Below, one piece after another: positions 47,216-59,552 of a stretch of DNA of 64,000 nucleotides. The position numbers were made by a program, and so were the translations under genes. The notes beneath the pieces are model-generated. The model saw only the letters and a list, made by a program, of their open reading frames with translations. It made no database searches and was not told the origin of the DNA. Location of the stretch: positions 25,109,510 to 25,173,509 of the forward strand of contig JANAVB010015600.1 in NCBI GenBank assembly GCA_029216955.1, in the 5' to 3' direction. The stretch's first letter is position 1, and each line of letters starts with the position of its first letter. This stretch comes from Iris pallida. Its lineage: Eukaryota > Streptophyta > Magnoliopsida > Asparagales > Iridaceae.

Positions 47216-47847
47216 GTAGATGTGACCTTTGGTACCCGAGTTCTTGAGGGTCCTGAAAAGTTAGTCTTTGGGAACCAAGCATATATCCTTTTATCTACAA
47301 GTTTTCTAACTCTGCACTGTGGTGAGATGTGTCCATGTAATCCATAATAAGTACAGATAGCATTCTTGTTTATACTAGGAGCATGAGAATAATATCTATA
47401 AGCAACAGGATGAGGATGGACATGATGTGAAGAGTTAGCATGGTAAGGATGATTATGCATGGAATAAGTGGCATGGTGATGGTGTCTATGAGGCATAGAA
47501 TGATGGTATTGTCTATGGTGTGTGACATGCTGATATTGTCTAGATGGCATGGCATGATGATTTTGTCTATGAGGACCTTGTCTATATGGCATTGCATGAT
47601 GATTTTGTCTATATGGCATGGCATGATGATTTTTATGTGTGAAGTGATGTTGATTGTGTTTTTGTGCATGATGAGTTTGAACTGAGTGAGAGTTGTTCTT
47701 ACGTGCACGTGGTTTGTGAAAGTTTGTGTATATAAATGCATGGTTATGTGCTGCATGAGAATGACTTGGTTGACTAGCATGAGTGGTGTTGTGCCCATGT
47801 GATTGGGTTTGAGGTTGAATAACCTGTTTACCCAATTTGGTTTCTAA
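47182..47847 (-). CDS. Copia E gag, C-terminal part: His-rich region and second zinc knuckle
   Basis: Same frame as gag, separated from it by a TGA at 47848-47850. It begins LETKLGKQV and contains a strikingly His-rich region of about 130 residues with repeats of NHHAMPYRQ coded by 27-bp repeats near 47540-47640. It then has a second zinc knuckle, CTYYGLHGHISPQCRVRK, and PKTNFSGPSRTRVPKV, and stops at 47182-47184. The same order (His-rich, then knuckle CNYCGLLGHTSNFC) is seen in Copia F. Confidence 0.88.
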   Translation of the reverse strand, partial: LETKLGKQVIQPQTQSHGHNTTHASQPSHSHAAHNHAFIYTNFHKPRARKNNSHSVQTHHAQKHNQHHFTHKNHHAMPYRQNHHAMPYRQGPHRQNHHAMPSRQYQHVTHHRQYHHSMPHRHHHHATYSMHNHPYHANSSHHVHPHPVAYRYYSHAPSINKNAICTYYGLHGHISPQCRVRKLVDKRIYAWFPKTNFSGPSRTRVPKVTSTLNVGGPSLLN

Positions 47848-49293
47848 TCATTTGGTAACAGCTTGCAGTTCATTAACCTTAATATTTAAGCCATATATCT
47901 TAGTCATGGAAATCTTGTGTCTACTCTTTTCTTCAGCAAGCAACGTGTTGAGAGTAGTGATTTCTTGAGTTTGTTGCTCAATACGTGCTTCAGCATCATG
48001 TAAGCTTAATTTAAGCTTGGATACTTCATCAATGTCATTAGTAGGTGATGTGTTTCTAACATTATCAAGAAGTAAAGAAATTCTTTGTATCTCATCTTCT
48101 AGACTTTTGATTTTGTCCTTGGCATGTTTATATTTACCGATGACCTTTTTATGATCATCGAGTAAATCAGTGAAAGCATCGCCAAGTTCATCAAAAGAGA
48201 AGTCATCCAGAGTTTCGTTAGATACCTTGTTAGAAGTTGCCATCAGGCACACATTTGCTGTATCTTGAGGAGAGTCCTTTTCTTCCTCAGAGTCGCTTGC
48301 TTCACTTTCATGCCAGATGCCTGTGTTGGCATATTTCTTTGATGAGTTCTTTTTGTATGGCTTCTCATAGCGGTTGCTCTTCTTCAGGAATGGGCAGTCT
48401 TTTCGGACATGTCCAGTTTTCTTGCAACCGTAACAAGTTGGTTCTTCTTCATCGTCTTCTTGAGATTCCTTCTTCCTTCGATTGAAGCGAAGGAATTTCC
48501 TGAAGTTGCGAACCATGAGAGCTTGGTCTTCATCATCCGAATTATCTTCTTCGGTCTCATCATGATTAGCTCTTCGTTGATGAGCTTTGAGTGCGATCTC
48601 CCTGGTCTTCGGAGCAGGCTCTTCGAAGTCCTTGAGGTCAAGCTCGTGAGTCATAAGCTTACCCATTAAGGTCTCCATTGACATTGTTGTGAGATCGTTT
48701 CCTTCTATGATGGCTGTCACCTTCGGGTTCCAAATCTTCGGTAGCCCTCTGAGCAGCTTACGAATCTTCTCGTGGTTTGAGTACTGCTTTCCGAGCGAAG
48801 ATAGAGGATTGATGATGTCGAGGAATCTTGTGATCATTTGAGTGATCGTCTCACTTGGCTTCATCTTGAAGGCTTCGTATTCTTGAGTGAGACGGCTTAT
48901 TTTAGATTCCTTGACCTGTGTGGTTCCTTCATGCGTCACTTCTAGAAGTCTCCATACTTCATGAGCAGTGGTGCAAGTAGAAACCCTGTTGAACTCATTC
49001 CTGTCTATAGCACAGAATAAAGCATTAATAGCCCTAGCATCTAGACTTGCCTGTTTCTTATCCTCGACAGAATATTTGTCGTGTGGTTTCTCAATGAGGT
49101 CACCATCGACAACTATCCTGGCGGGCTTTTTGTAACCGTCAGTGACGACAGTCCACAGGTCAAAGTCTAGAGACTTAAGATAGAAGCTCATCCTTGTTTT
49201 CCAATATGTGTAGTTAGTCCCATCAAATAGGGGAGGCCTATGAGTGGACTGACCTTCACCATGATTGGAAATCAAGGGTTGTGTGGTTGCCAT
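47848..49293 (-). CDS. Copia E gag (UBN2 type)
   Basis: ATG at 49291-49293; 481 codons. An N-terminal UBN2/DUF4219-type capsid region covers about residues 15-225 (PPLFDGTNYTYWKTRMSFYL, HEGTTQVKESKISRLTQEYE, NPLSSLGKQYSNHEKIRKLL). An acidic stretch follows, then a CCHC zinc knuckle CYGCKKTGHVRKDC near residue 287, and a long heptad-rich C-terminus (about residues 390-480), probably a coiled coil. It ends at TGA 47848-47850, after which the same frame continues into the His-rich part. The stop could be a recent mutation or a read-through site; F lacks a comparable intact frame for comparison. Confidence 0.95.
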   Translation of the reverse strand: MATTQPLISNHGEGQSTHRPPLFDGTNYTYWKTRMSFYLKSLDFDLWTVVTDGYKKPARIVVDGDLIEKPHDKYSVEDKKQASLDARAINALFCAIDRNEFNRVSTCTTAHEVWRLLEVTHEGTTQVKESKISRLTQEYEAFKMKPSETITQMITRFLDIINPLSSLGKQYSNHEKIRKLLRGLPKIWNPKVTAIIEGNDLTTMSMETLMGKLMTHELDLKDFEEPAPKTREIALKAHQRRANHDETEEDNSDDEDQALMVRNFRKFLRFNRRKKESQEDDEEEPTCYGCKKTGHVRKDCPFLKKSNRYEKPYKKNSSKKYANTGIWHESEASDSEEEKDSPQDTANVCLMATSNKVSNETLDDFSFDELGDAFTDLLDDHKKVIGKYKHAKDKIKSLEDEIQRISLLLDNVRNTSPTNDIDEVSKLKLSLHDAEARIEQQTQEITTLNTLLAEEKSRHKISMTKIYGLNIKVNELQAVTK

Positions 49294-49336
49294 GGATTAG
49301 CTCTTAGGATGTTAGTCCTTATAAAGAGAACAGAGC

Positions 49337-49348
49337 TCTGATACCAAT
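49337..49348 (-). promoter_or_regulatory. Primer-binding site of Copia E
   Basis: Minus strand TTGGTATCAGAGCTC directly after the LTR: a perfect 12-base complement to initiator-Met tRNA (TGGTATCAGAGC). Confidence 0.97.
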
Positions 49349-50293
49349 TGAAGAACAGTTTGGCAACTCTAGAGGGGGGTGAATAGAGTTTATATAGAAA
49401 AATAGCCAATTAAAATTAACTCTTTCACCAACAATCAATAATCAGAGTAAAGTGCGGAAAATAAATAAAGAGCAGAAGAGCATACGCAAACACAGCGATT
49501 TTAACCTGGTTTCCCTCGTGGAGGACTAGTCCAGGCCTGAGAACTCTAGCTCAGGATTAAATCCACTATTTGTGAAATAGTAGTTTACAACCCGTGCCTT
49601 TTCTTCAGAAGAGCACGTCAACTTCTAACAGAGGATCGCAGTGGCGATTTGCTTGGAATTGTCCAAGCGACTTCTTCGACTTTTGCACAAGAATCCTAAC
49701 TGAGAGATGCTGAGCACTCGAGACTTAGGAGGCTTGTGGCTAGTAGATGGGAAGGGTATGGCTTATTGAGCTTATAAGAGAGAAGAGAAGAGAAGATTGG
49801 ATGGATTGAAATGAGAGAATTCATGCCCTATTTATAGTGTTTTTATAGGCAGAATTCGGCCAGAATTCGGGTAGGAAAATTCAAAAATTTGGCCGTTGGA
49901 CAACTAGCAACCAGCTATCCCTAAAATTAGGGTTCCTGATTTCTAGGGGACAGAGTTCGGCCCGAACTCTGTGTGGAGGCAGAGTTCGGCCCGAACTCTT
50001 TCTCCAGAGCACAGAGTGGTTCTAAGGGGACCAGTGGGCAGTTTTTGGTTAAGTGGAGCTTGAGATTTTGGGTAGGTTATAGACTAAGTTCCAAGAGCTC
50101 AGCATGACTCAGAGTACATAAATCTAGACTCAATGAAATTATAAAATACAGACTCCAGAACACACTAAGAGCCGGAAACTGAGCTGTCATTTGTCTTGAA
50201 CTGAATGCAGTCGTCGTGTGTCGTATTGAATAAATACAAATATTATTTAGTCAATGTAGTCAATATTTGGTTGACTGTGACTTTGTGTCAACA
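49349..50293 (-). repeat. 5' LTR of Copia E
   Basis: Partner of 40619-41563. Minus-strand TATAAATAG at 49828-49836; palindromes AGAGTTCGGCCCGAACTCT at 49952-49970 and 49981-49999, about 115-170 bases upstream of it. Confidence 0.95.
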
Positions 50294-50932
50294 ATAGAGT
50301 CTGATTTTAGATGTATTTCTTGGGTGTGGGAATTTAAGGTTTTCGCAGCCAAGCTAGCGGCAATGCGAAAATTTTAAATACCATAATTCTAGAGGTATGT
50401 ACATTAGTTGTGGACTCTATAGATTATCGCAGCCATACTTGCTGGTGTGACGAGGATTCTGGTGGCATGGTTCTGGATAGACGGGTATGATTATTAGATT
50501 GCAGGATATATACCATATAGATGGTGCCCTAGAGAATTTGAGTGAAATATCAGGGTGGATATTACTGGAGTGTCAAGGATTAGATAGAGGGAGCTAGGCC
50601 ACCTGTAGCGCAGCACCGTGCCCTGCACCAACAGAGGGATACACCCCAGAGGGGCAAGGCTTCTGTGCTGACAGTCGAGTAGACCGACGCTACGGGTGAC
50701 GGGTTAGCAGGTTTATCCTTCTCATTCTTCTTTCCCACTTTCCTGTGTAATTCTATTAGTACCTGCCAGGATATTATTTTGATTGCTAGATAGTGTAGCT
50801 ACCCCATTCGAGACTGTGAAATCACGACCAGTAGGATTGTGTTGCTCCGACCTTGATTTGCTGGGGGTTTGACCTAGTAGGGATACAATCATTTTAATTT
50901 CGAGGATAAAATTTTTCTAAGGTGGGTAGGAT
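50294..50932 (+). other. Interior of B, 3' part, with polypurine tract
   Basis: Continues the interior of B after Copia E (ATAGA duplication at 50294-50298). No clear ORF; a stretch around 50590-50720 might be old gag sequence, but no zinc knuckle or other motif is visible. At 50899-50932 it has TTTCGAGGATAAAATTTTTC then AAGGTGGGTAGGAT directly before the LTR, the Gypsy-type polypurine tract. Confidence 0.75.
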
Positions 50933-53900
50933 TGTAACACCCAGTTTTCCAGATGAGGGTAATTTTGAAATTTTGTAATTATAATTATTAATTATTGATA
51001 TTTGATTCATATTATGATTTTTAGTGATTTTTAATAATTTTTAAACTATTTAGAAACTGGTTAAGTCATAACTTGTGATTTTGATGTGCTGCTAGTAAAA
51101 CCTGAGAGACTGCATGACGTAGAGCCTAACCATGTCATTAGGATGTTTAATTATCATTTTTTTGGCCTAGGGATAATTTGGTCATTTTGACTTATTTGAA
51201 TTATTTGGTGATTTGTTGAATTGGTGAATTCTAGTTTGACTTTGACTTGTTGAGACCTAGTAGACTAGCCTAGAAGCTAACCCTAGCTATGGTGACCCTA
51301 GTCTAACTTAGGTTAACCAACTTTTAGTCATTAGAAGATAATTTTGGAATAGGAGGATTAGTTTAAGTGAAATCATATCATGACTATACAATGACTTATG
51401 ATTTCATGACTTAATGACTTGTGACTAAGCCTATAGCCCATTAGACTAAACCCTAACCCTAGTTTTTCACTTTATGACCATCCATAGGGCTCCGCCTCCC
51501 TATAAATACTCTCCTCATTTAGTTCTTGCCTCCTTTTATCATTCCAACACTTGGAAAAAAGAAAGGTAAGTTTTCCCCTTCCAAAAAATCCCATTTTATT
51601 TATTTGATCTCCTTTTTTATCCTAGTCTTTTGCATTGGGTTCTAAATTGAGTTTATGGACTGTTGGTGGAGAGCCATTTCAGTTTGGGATTAATTTGGAG
51701 CATTTGGCCATCAAGAGGAACACCCTCCATTTGGAGCTTTTCCATACAATTTGCACCTATAGGTAAAACCCTTTAAATTGATTTAAATTTCAGTTTTCTT
51801 TGCATGTAGGGCTAGATCTAGGAGTCCCCTAGATGTCCCTAAAAATTAGGTGAATTTCGTGTCCGTTTGGTGTCCGTATCGGACACGTGTCGTAGTGTAT
51901 GTTAGGTGTTCGATGAAATTCCTCTAAGGTTTTTAATTTTGATTTTTGCTAAACTAATTACATGATTTTGAAGCTCTTGATGTGTACATTAATATTGTCG
52001 AGGGATGAGTTGGTTTTTGTGCACTTTTTGTGTCCAAATCGGACACGCACCGCACGCACGGGACACAGCACAGGCCTCGTGCAGTCCCCTGCTGCCCGAG
52101 TGTCCTATAGGATACGACACGGATTTTCATGGCACAATTTTTGGTGGACACGTGTGTGCAATCACTGACATCACCCACACAAAATTTTACGAGCCCTCGT
52201 CGACTGTGCACGAAGATAACGAGGCTGCACTGTCTCGTGCCTGCTCATGCACACTGTGCGCGTCCCCTGCATTTCGGGGCTGACACAGGACACGACACTC
52301 CACTAGGACACATGTAATTTAGTGAGGTGATGGGTCCCATGTCTGACTCGACCCTCACCAAGTTTTGTGGCACTTGGTTGCGAGTCAGGAAGTTCTCGCG
52401 CTCGCATCGATATTTCTGACACACACATACACGAAATTCAAGCCACTGATACGGCTTCGAATCTCGGACACGACACAACTTGGATACGACTCAGGCACCC
52501 TAGGACCTAGCCCTATGACTCCTCTATCACTGTACACATGCCCATGGTGTCTCGCACACTGTGTCGAGTCTATTTCGACTCAACACACGTGCACGAGGCT
52601 GTGCCTATGCACAGTTCAGTCACACACTGACACTTGGGTTAGACATTGTTTGGACACTTCGTGTCCACTCATGTGGACACGAAATAACACCCTAGACATG
52701 TATGCATGGTGGCCCACATCTGTACTTTAATTTTTGCTGATTTGATTGGGGTGTTGATTCGGATTTGGTTGAGATATATCGAGCAATGAACTCTGATACT
52801 GTTATCCCAGGTTTTCAATCATCAAACTGAGTTAAATGAGATTGTTTGGGATTCAAATGATGATTCTAACTATGTATATGTAACCTGAGGCTGGGTTGGG
52901 TTCGAAATTATGTATTGATTCTTGTTTGCAGTGATCAATTCAACTTTGTCACATTTTGACACTAAAATCTTGACACACTGTTCCCAGTTTCGAATTGGGT
53001 TTCTTAATATTTTTGATTAATGACATTGATACTATTTAAACATGTGGTTATGTGGGATTCGAATTTCAGGTTCCTGATTGCCTGATATATAAATATTAGT
53101 TTCGATTGTTTTAATTCCTGAGTTTAGATATATAGGAACTGTTTTGAATTCCTGCATTGAACTGTTATTTTTAGATTTTATTTACACACACATTGTTGGT
53201 TAATTATTCCTGAGATTAGCTCACTGTCACTGTTTCGAAGTACACTGTTTTAACTCAAAACCTGGAATTGATTTCATCCTCCAGTTTTTGACAATTTAAT
53301 TGGTTTTTTTTGGGGTTTTTGAATTTGCTAACTGAGGATATGTATGTGGGTGTTCACTGTTTCAGTTTTCTGAAATTAGGTTGTAGGTTTCAACTGAATT
53401 GTAATATTTTAATTGCCATGCTTATTTCACCCACATAGGTAATAGACTACTACAATATTGATTTAGGATTTCCATTGGAGAATTGGGTTCTTTTCGAAAT
53501 TAGTTTGGTTTCCTGTTAACTGCTATTGATATCACAACTATCACCTGACACATTTTACTATTTTTATATCACCTAATTGTCATTTGCCATGCTTTCCAGA
53601 TTTCATATATACACATACAAACCTGAAGTTGTTTAATGCTTCCTTGAAAACACACACAGTTCCTATATATATGCACACACATGGTTTTTTCACAGTTTTC
53701 ACACACAGGTTATGAGTGTTGGGGGTTTTGAATGGAGTTGTGCTTGTATTGGAATCAATAGAGTATTGAAACATGGGTTAAATGAGATTGTTGGGTTTTC
53801 ATTTAGGTTAGAACTGTCATATAGGACTGTACCTTAAATTCCTGAGAACAGCTCTACTTCACACAATGGATTATGGATATCCAGATTGTATATATATGTT

Positions 53901-53956
53901 CAGCCCATCCTTTTGTTCTGTCCATTAGAGATTTTCAACTGAATGCCCATATGACA

Positions 53957-54042
<86 letters not shown>

Positions 54043-56031
54043 CTCTCATGAATAATTCTCATGACTCCCACACACACATTGAATATCATGTATCCCCCTC
54101 TCTCCTTTCCTACGTTAATGTATATATATATATATGACTTGAGATACATATATATATATAGGTTCCTATATATATGAATGTGTGTTAATATATATATATG
54201 ATTTAGTTCATGGTTGATATTGTATAATGGCTATAGGTTATGCATATATTCTAAGTTACATTATATAGCCTTGTCAATATGTGTACTTAGATATTAATGT
54301 GTGTATCCTATATTAGATTATATATATATTGGGTGTATTATAGTTAGGCTTTTAGAGTGACTTGTGTAGATGTGTTATAGGTTGTTTTAGGCATGATATT
54401 GCCTAGTAAACCTAGATTAGTCTTGTTAGAACCTAGAATGGCTTGTATAGCCCAGTTTGATGTATGCTTGCTAGTCTAAGCTTGGTTAGGTCTAGTGAGA
54501 CTTGACTAGACTAGTTTGACCTAGTTTGACTATTGCAGTTGACTTGGGTCGACCCAGAGTTGACCAAGTTTGACTTGGACCTAGTTTGACCTAGACAGTT
54601 GACCAGGTTGACTTAGAGTTGACTTTGACTTAGATTGACCTAGAAATCATGTAGATTGCATCATAAACTTCATTTACCTTGTTTTAAACATATTATAACC
54701 TGTACTGCTCTATTGAGGACATTGTGACTCCGGTGCAGACATCTGATATTGTACAACTCTATTCAGAGTATCAGGCGAGTACATTCTCTGATAGTTCTCT
54801 CATTTATTGCCAGTTACTTTATTTCAGTTCTATTTAGTTTTATGTGATTCTCTGTTACAACACGTATGGATATTTCTGGATTCATGTATGCGACACACAT
54901 ACCTTACTTATCTGGCCTCTATTACTGGAATCACTGGAATCTTTCTGGAATCTATTACTAGAATCTTTCTGAAATCTATTACTGGAATCATCATATTTTG
55001 GCTGGACTCACCTCGATTCTCGTGTCGAATTCTGGATTTATTTGTTTTACGGGGCGGAGAAATATTGAGTAAGACATGTAGACATACCCCAAATCTGGAA
55101 TCTTCAACTGGAATCTACTAGAAGCATAGCCATCTCTCGCCTGATCAGTGAGAGATGTGCCTGATTACCTACAGCCGTTTACATGTCGAACTCGGTATTT
55201 TAAAACACACTGTAAGAATAACTGGACTCACCTGGATTCTTGATCACTATCTAGAATCATCTGGTACTGGATTCATATTATATTAAATTCATCCCGTACT
55301 GGATTTATAGTAGTTTTGCACTTGTTTTGCAATTACTTCTGGACTTATTCTGTTACCTTAGTTCAGCTAGATTTATTTTACAGTCTTCATTGCCATCATT
55401 CTTCTCTTGTTTTAGTTACTTACTTTCCTTGTATCTTATCTGTTCTCTATACCATCACCTGTATATAGACTGCCATATTCATCAATAAAACTGTCTATAA
55501 CTGCTTTATAGTTCTCTGTCATTACTTGGGTTTTCATGATGAATTGTACTCGTTCCTGTCCTGACTGGACCTGTTGAAAATATTATAGATGACTGCCCTG
55601 AGGACATTTGCCCTACTTGCCCTGGAGCAGGAGATGGCTTAGCTACCTATGGCCCCGAATCTCAGGAGTGATCGGGAGACTTGTTAGTAGACTTGGTTTA
55701 GTTTTCATGTTTTAGAACTTATATTGTAATAACTTGAGATACGAGTTTGTTTTTGAGCTGTTGAGATAATATTATTTAGTAGTTTATAAATGTTGTTGTT
55801 TAGTCTTTAGTTATAAACTTCTGTGTTATCTTATCGTTCTTAGACTGTGATTGAGATTCATTATATCTATACTTGTCCTCCATTCGGAGTTGAGATTTGA
55901 CAAGTACATTATATAATTGCGTGAGTTGTTGATTATATAGTAACATAGGACATCATTCTACCGCCGACACTGCGGCATAGGCTGGACGTTGTTACGTGCT
56001 CGTACCCTCCCAGTGGGTACAGGTCGTGACA
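50933..56031 (+). repeat. 3' LTR of B
   Basis: Partner of 35111-40247, with about 3-4% substitutions in the first 200 bases by eye. The main length differences are at microsatellites: (CA)n expanded at 53959-54040, (TA)n short at 54187. Confidence 0.88.
53959..54040. repeat. (CA)n microsatellite in the 3' LTR of B
   Basis: 41 CA repeats. In the 5' LTR the same site (38137-38177) is interrupted and short. Confidence 0.95.
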
Positions 56032-56203
56032 CGTTTTTAGTGGTGGCCCATGCAGGTCGAGAGTCGCATTAGTACAATGTCGTGGTAGTACAACGATTAG
56101 TTGTACTGCTGCGTGCCTGCGATAGGAATTAAGGAATAGGCTCTAGTTGAGAGAGTCCTCAATCACAGTTAGGACTATTTGAGAAGATTCCTGGGATGAC
56201 CCT
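56032..56203 (+). repeat. Extra start of a B interior after the 3' LTR
   Basis: Matches 40248-40423 closely, from the GTGGTGGCCCATGCAGG block through AGAAGATTCCTGGGATGACC. It ends at a junction with inverted LTR sequence; the three bases CTT at the junction are common to both partners. Confidence 0.85.
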
Positions 56204-57960
<1,757 letters not shown>

Positions 57961-58202
57961 ATACTGATATTAGGGGCAAAAGGAATGAATCAAGAACTAA
58001 AGACCTTCAATTTACAAGACTGATCATACAAGGCACTGTGGGCTGATATTCAAAAGTCAAAACAATTCCCCACTCGAGTCTTTCCCCTCCTCTACCACTC
58101 ATCAATAGATTTTTAAGTCCAATTAGGACTGACCCAAAGTTTGGGACTGAATAATGGAGAGGGGACTGATCAACAATGCCTGCACCTAAAAATGGGACTG
58201 TT
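57961..58202. other. Unassigned sequence left of Copia F
   Basis: Contains three GGGACTG units (58144, 58161, 58195). No gene or LTR end was recognised. Confidence 0.35.
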
Positions 58203-58477
58203 TGTTGGCACATTTTATTTTGATTAATTAACAGCATCTTCGTAGTTTAGTCTTCTGTTCTTCAGATTCAAATATTCTCAGAAGATCTACTACATGGAGT
58301 TCTTCCGTTCAAGAGCAATCTCCTCCTTCATTGAAGGCTGAAGCAGTTACTGGCGTTCCCTGCATAAGACGGCGTCTTCCTGCTTAAAGTCTTTGAGTCT
58401 GTACTTGTCTAGGTATATCTGTAAACACCTAAGGACGGATGACAGTAAAAAGAACAAGTCAAAAATCAAATAGCTAC

Positions 58478-58830
58478 AGAGCGGCATACCGGCGGTATGC
58501 TTCGGCATACCGGCGGTATACTGTTTTTGGCATCCAGAAAGTTGCTGTGACAAATAGTCGGCATACCGGCGGTATACTTCGGCATACCGACGGTATACCG
58601 ATTTTTATGTCCAGAAAGTTGCTGTGACAAATTGTCGGCATACCGACGGCATGCTCCGGCATACCGGCGGTATACCGTTTTTAGCAACCCAAAAGTTGCT
58701 GTGATAAATTGTCGACATACCGACGGCATGCTCCGGCATACCGGCGGTATACCGTTTTTAGCAACTCAAAACTTATTGTGACAAATTGTCGGCATACCGA
58801 CGGCATGCTCCGGCATACCGGCGGTATACC
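58478..58830 (+). repeat. 77-bp tandem repeats with paired palindromes in U3 of F
   Basis: A GTTGCTGTGACAAAT marker recurs at 58541, 58618, 58695 and (diverged) 58772, exactly 77 bases apart. Each unit carries two GGCATACCGGCGGTAT-type palindromes. More such palindromes occur at 58928-58970, near the TATA box at 59017. Confidence 0.9.
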
Positions 58831-59016
58831 GAGTTTCAAATATTTGGTTTCTGAATTGCTCTGACTAGCATTAATGGCCGCATTTAATGCTCTCAAACGG
58901 TCATTAATATGACCGTTACTATTTGGACGGTATACCGACGGTATGCCGCTGCATACCGACGACATGCCGTTCTGTCTGTATTCAGAGCATTAAATGCCAC
59001 TAACTCTTGGTTTTCT

Positions 59017-59024
59017 TATAAAAG
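59017..59024 (+). promoter_or_regulatory. TATA box of the F LTR
   Basis: TATAAAAG, followed by an AG-CTCTCTCTCTTGAGC leader. Placed between the U3 repeats and the LTR end, as expected for a Copia promoter. Confidence 0.7.
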
Positions 59025-59500
59025 AAAGCTCTCTCTCTTGAGCTTTCTCACCAACTCTTCCATAAATTTTCCAACAACCAAGAGCTCCACCATTAATACT
59101 CTTCCAAGCTTTTCATTGTCATCCTCTCCCAAAGTGCTAGAGTATTAAAGAGTTGTACATTTCGATCTTCACGTGTTAGAAGATCAACAAGTTCTTTTCT
59201 CCTTTGTTTGAAGTTGGCGAGCCTTCGTAAGAAAACTCGTGTGTAGAAGTTGGCGAGTCTTCGGATCCAAACTCGTATTGAAGTTGGCGAGTTCTTCGGA
59301 TCCAAGCTCGTGTGTACTATTTGGATAAATAGTGGATTAAAGCCGGAGAGAGTTCCGGGACTGGACTGCCTCAAAAGAGGATACCAGGATACATCCTTGC
59401 ATTTGATCTTTCTACTCTTTACTTTCAATTGTCTTTATTGCCTCAATTGTTGTAGTTAATTTTTAATTTCCCTATTCACCCCTCCTCTAGGGTTCTACAA

Positions 59501-59514
59501 TTGGTATCGGAGCC
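59501..59514 (+). promoter_or_regulatory. Primer-binding site of Copia F
   Basis: TTGGTATCGGAGCC, one change (A to G) from the iMet complement TGGTATCAGAGC, one base after the LTR end. Confidence 0.9.
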
Positions 59515-59552
59515 TCGTTCTCTTGATTTGGATTTACACCCTTGAGTGATCC

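Larger units (their letters stand above)
40619..50293 (-). mobile_element. Young full-length Sirevirus-like Copia element E
   Basis: LTRs 40619-41563 and 49349-50293 are both 945 bp and differ at about eleven positions by eye (ten transitions), roughly 1.2%. ATAGA is duplicated at 40614-40618 and 50294-50298. An iMet primer site lies inside the right LTR and a polypurine tract inside the left, so it is on the minus strand. It carries gag, protease, integrase, RT-RNase H and a third ORF. Only a few lesions are visible: an in-frame TGA in gag and one frame change in integrase. Confidence 0.95.
58203..59499 (+). repeat. 5' LTR of Copia F
   Basis: The end is fixed by TTCTACA followed by the primer site. 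The start at TGTTGGCACA (58203) is inferred from the TG dinucleotide and similarity to the TGTTGGCCC start of A, giving 1297 bp. It contains 77-bp tandem repeats in U3, TATAAAAG at 59017-59024, and a CT-rich leader. Confidence 0.7.

Noticed and set aside
47440..47685. Met-rich plus-strand ORF
   Set aside because: Antisense of the His-rich gag region (CAT codons read as ATG).
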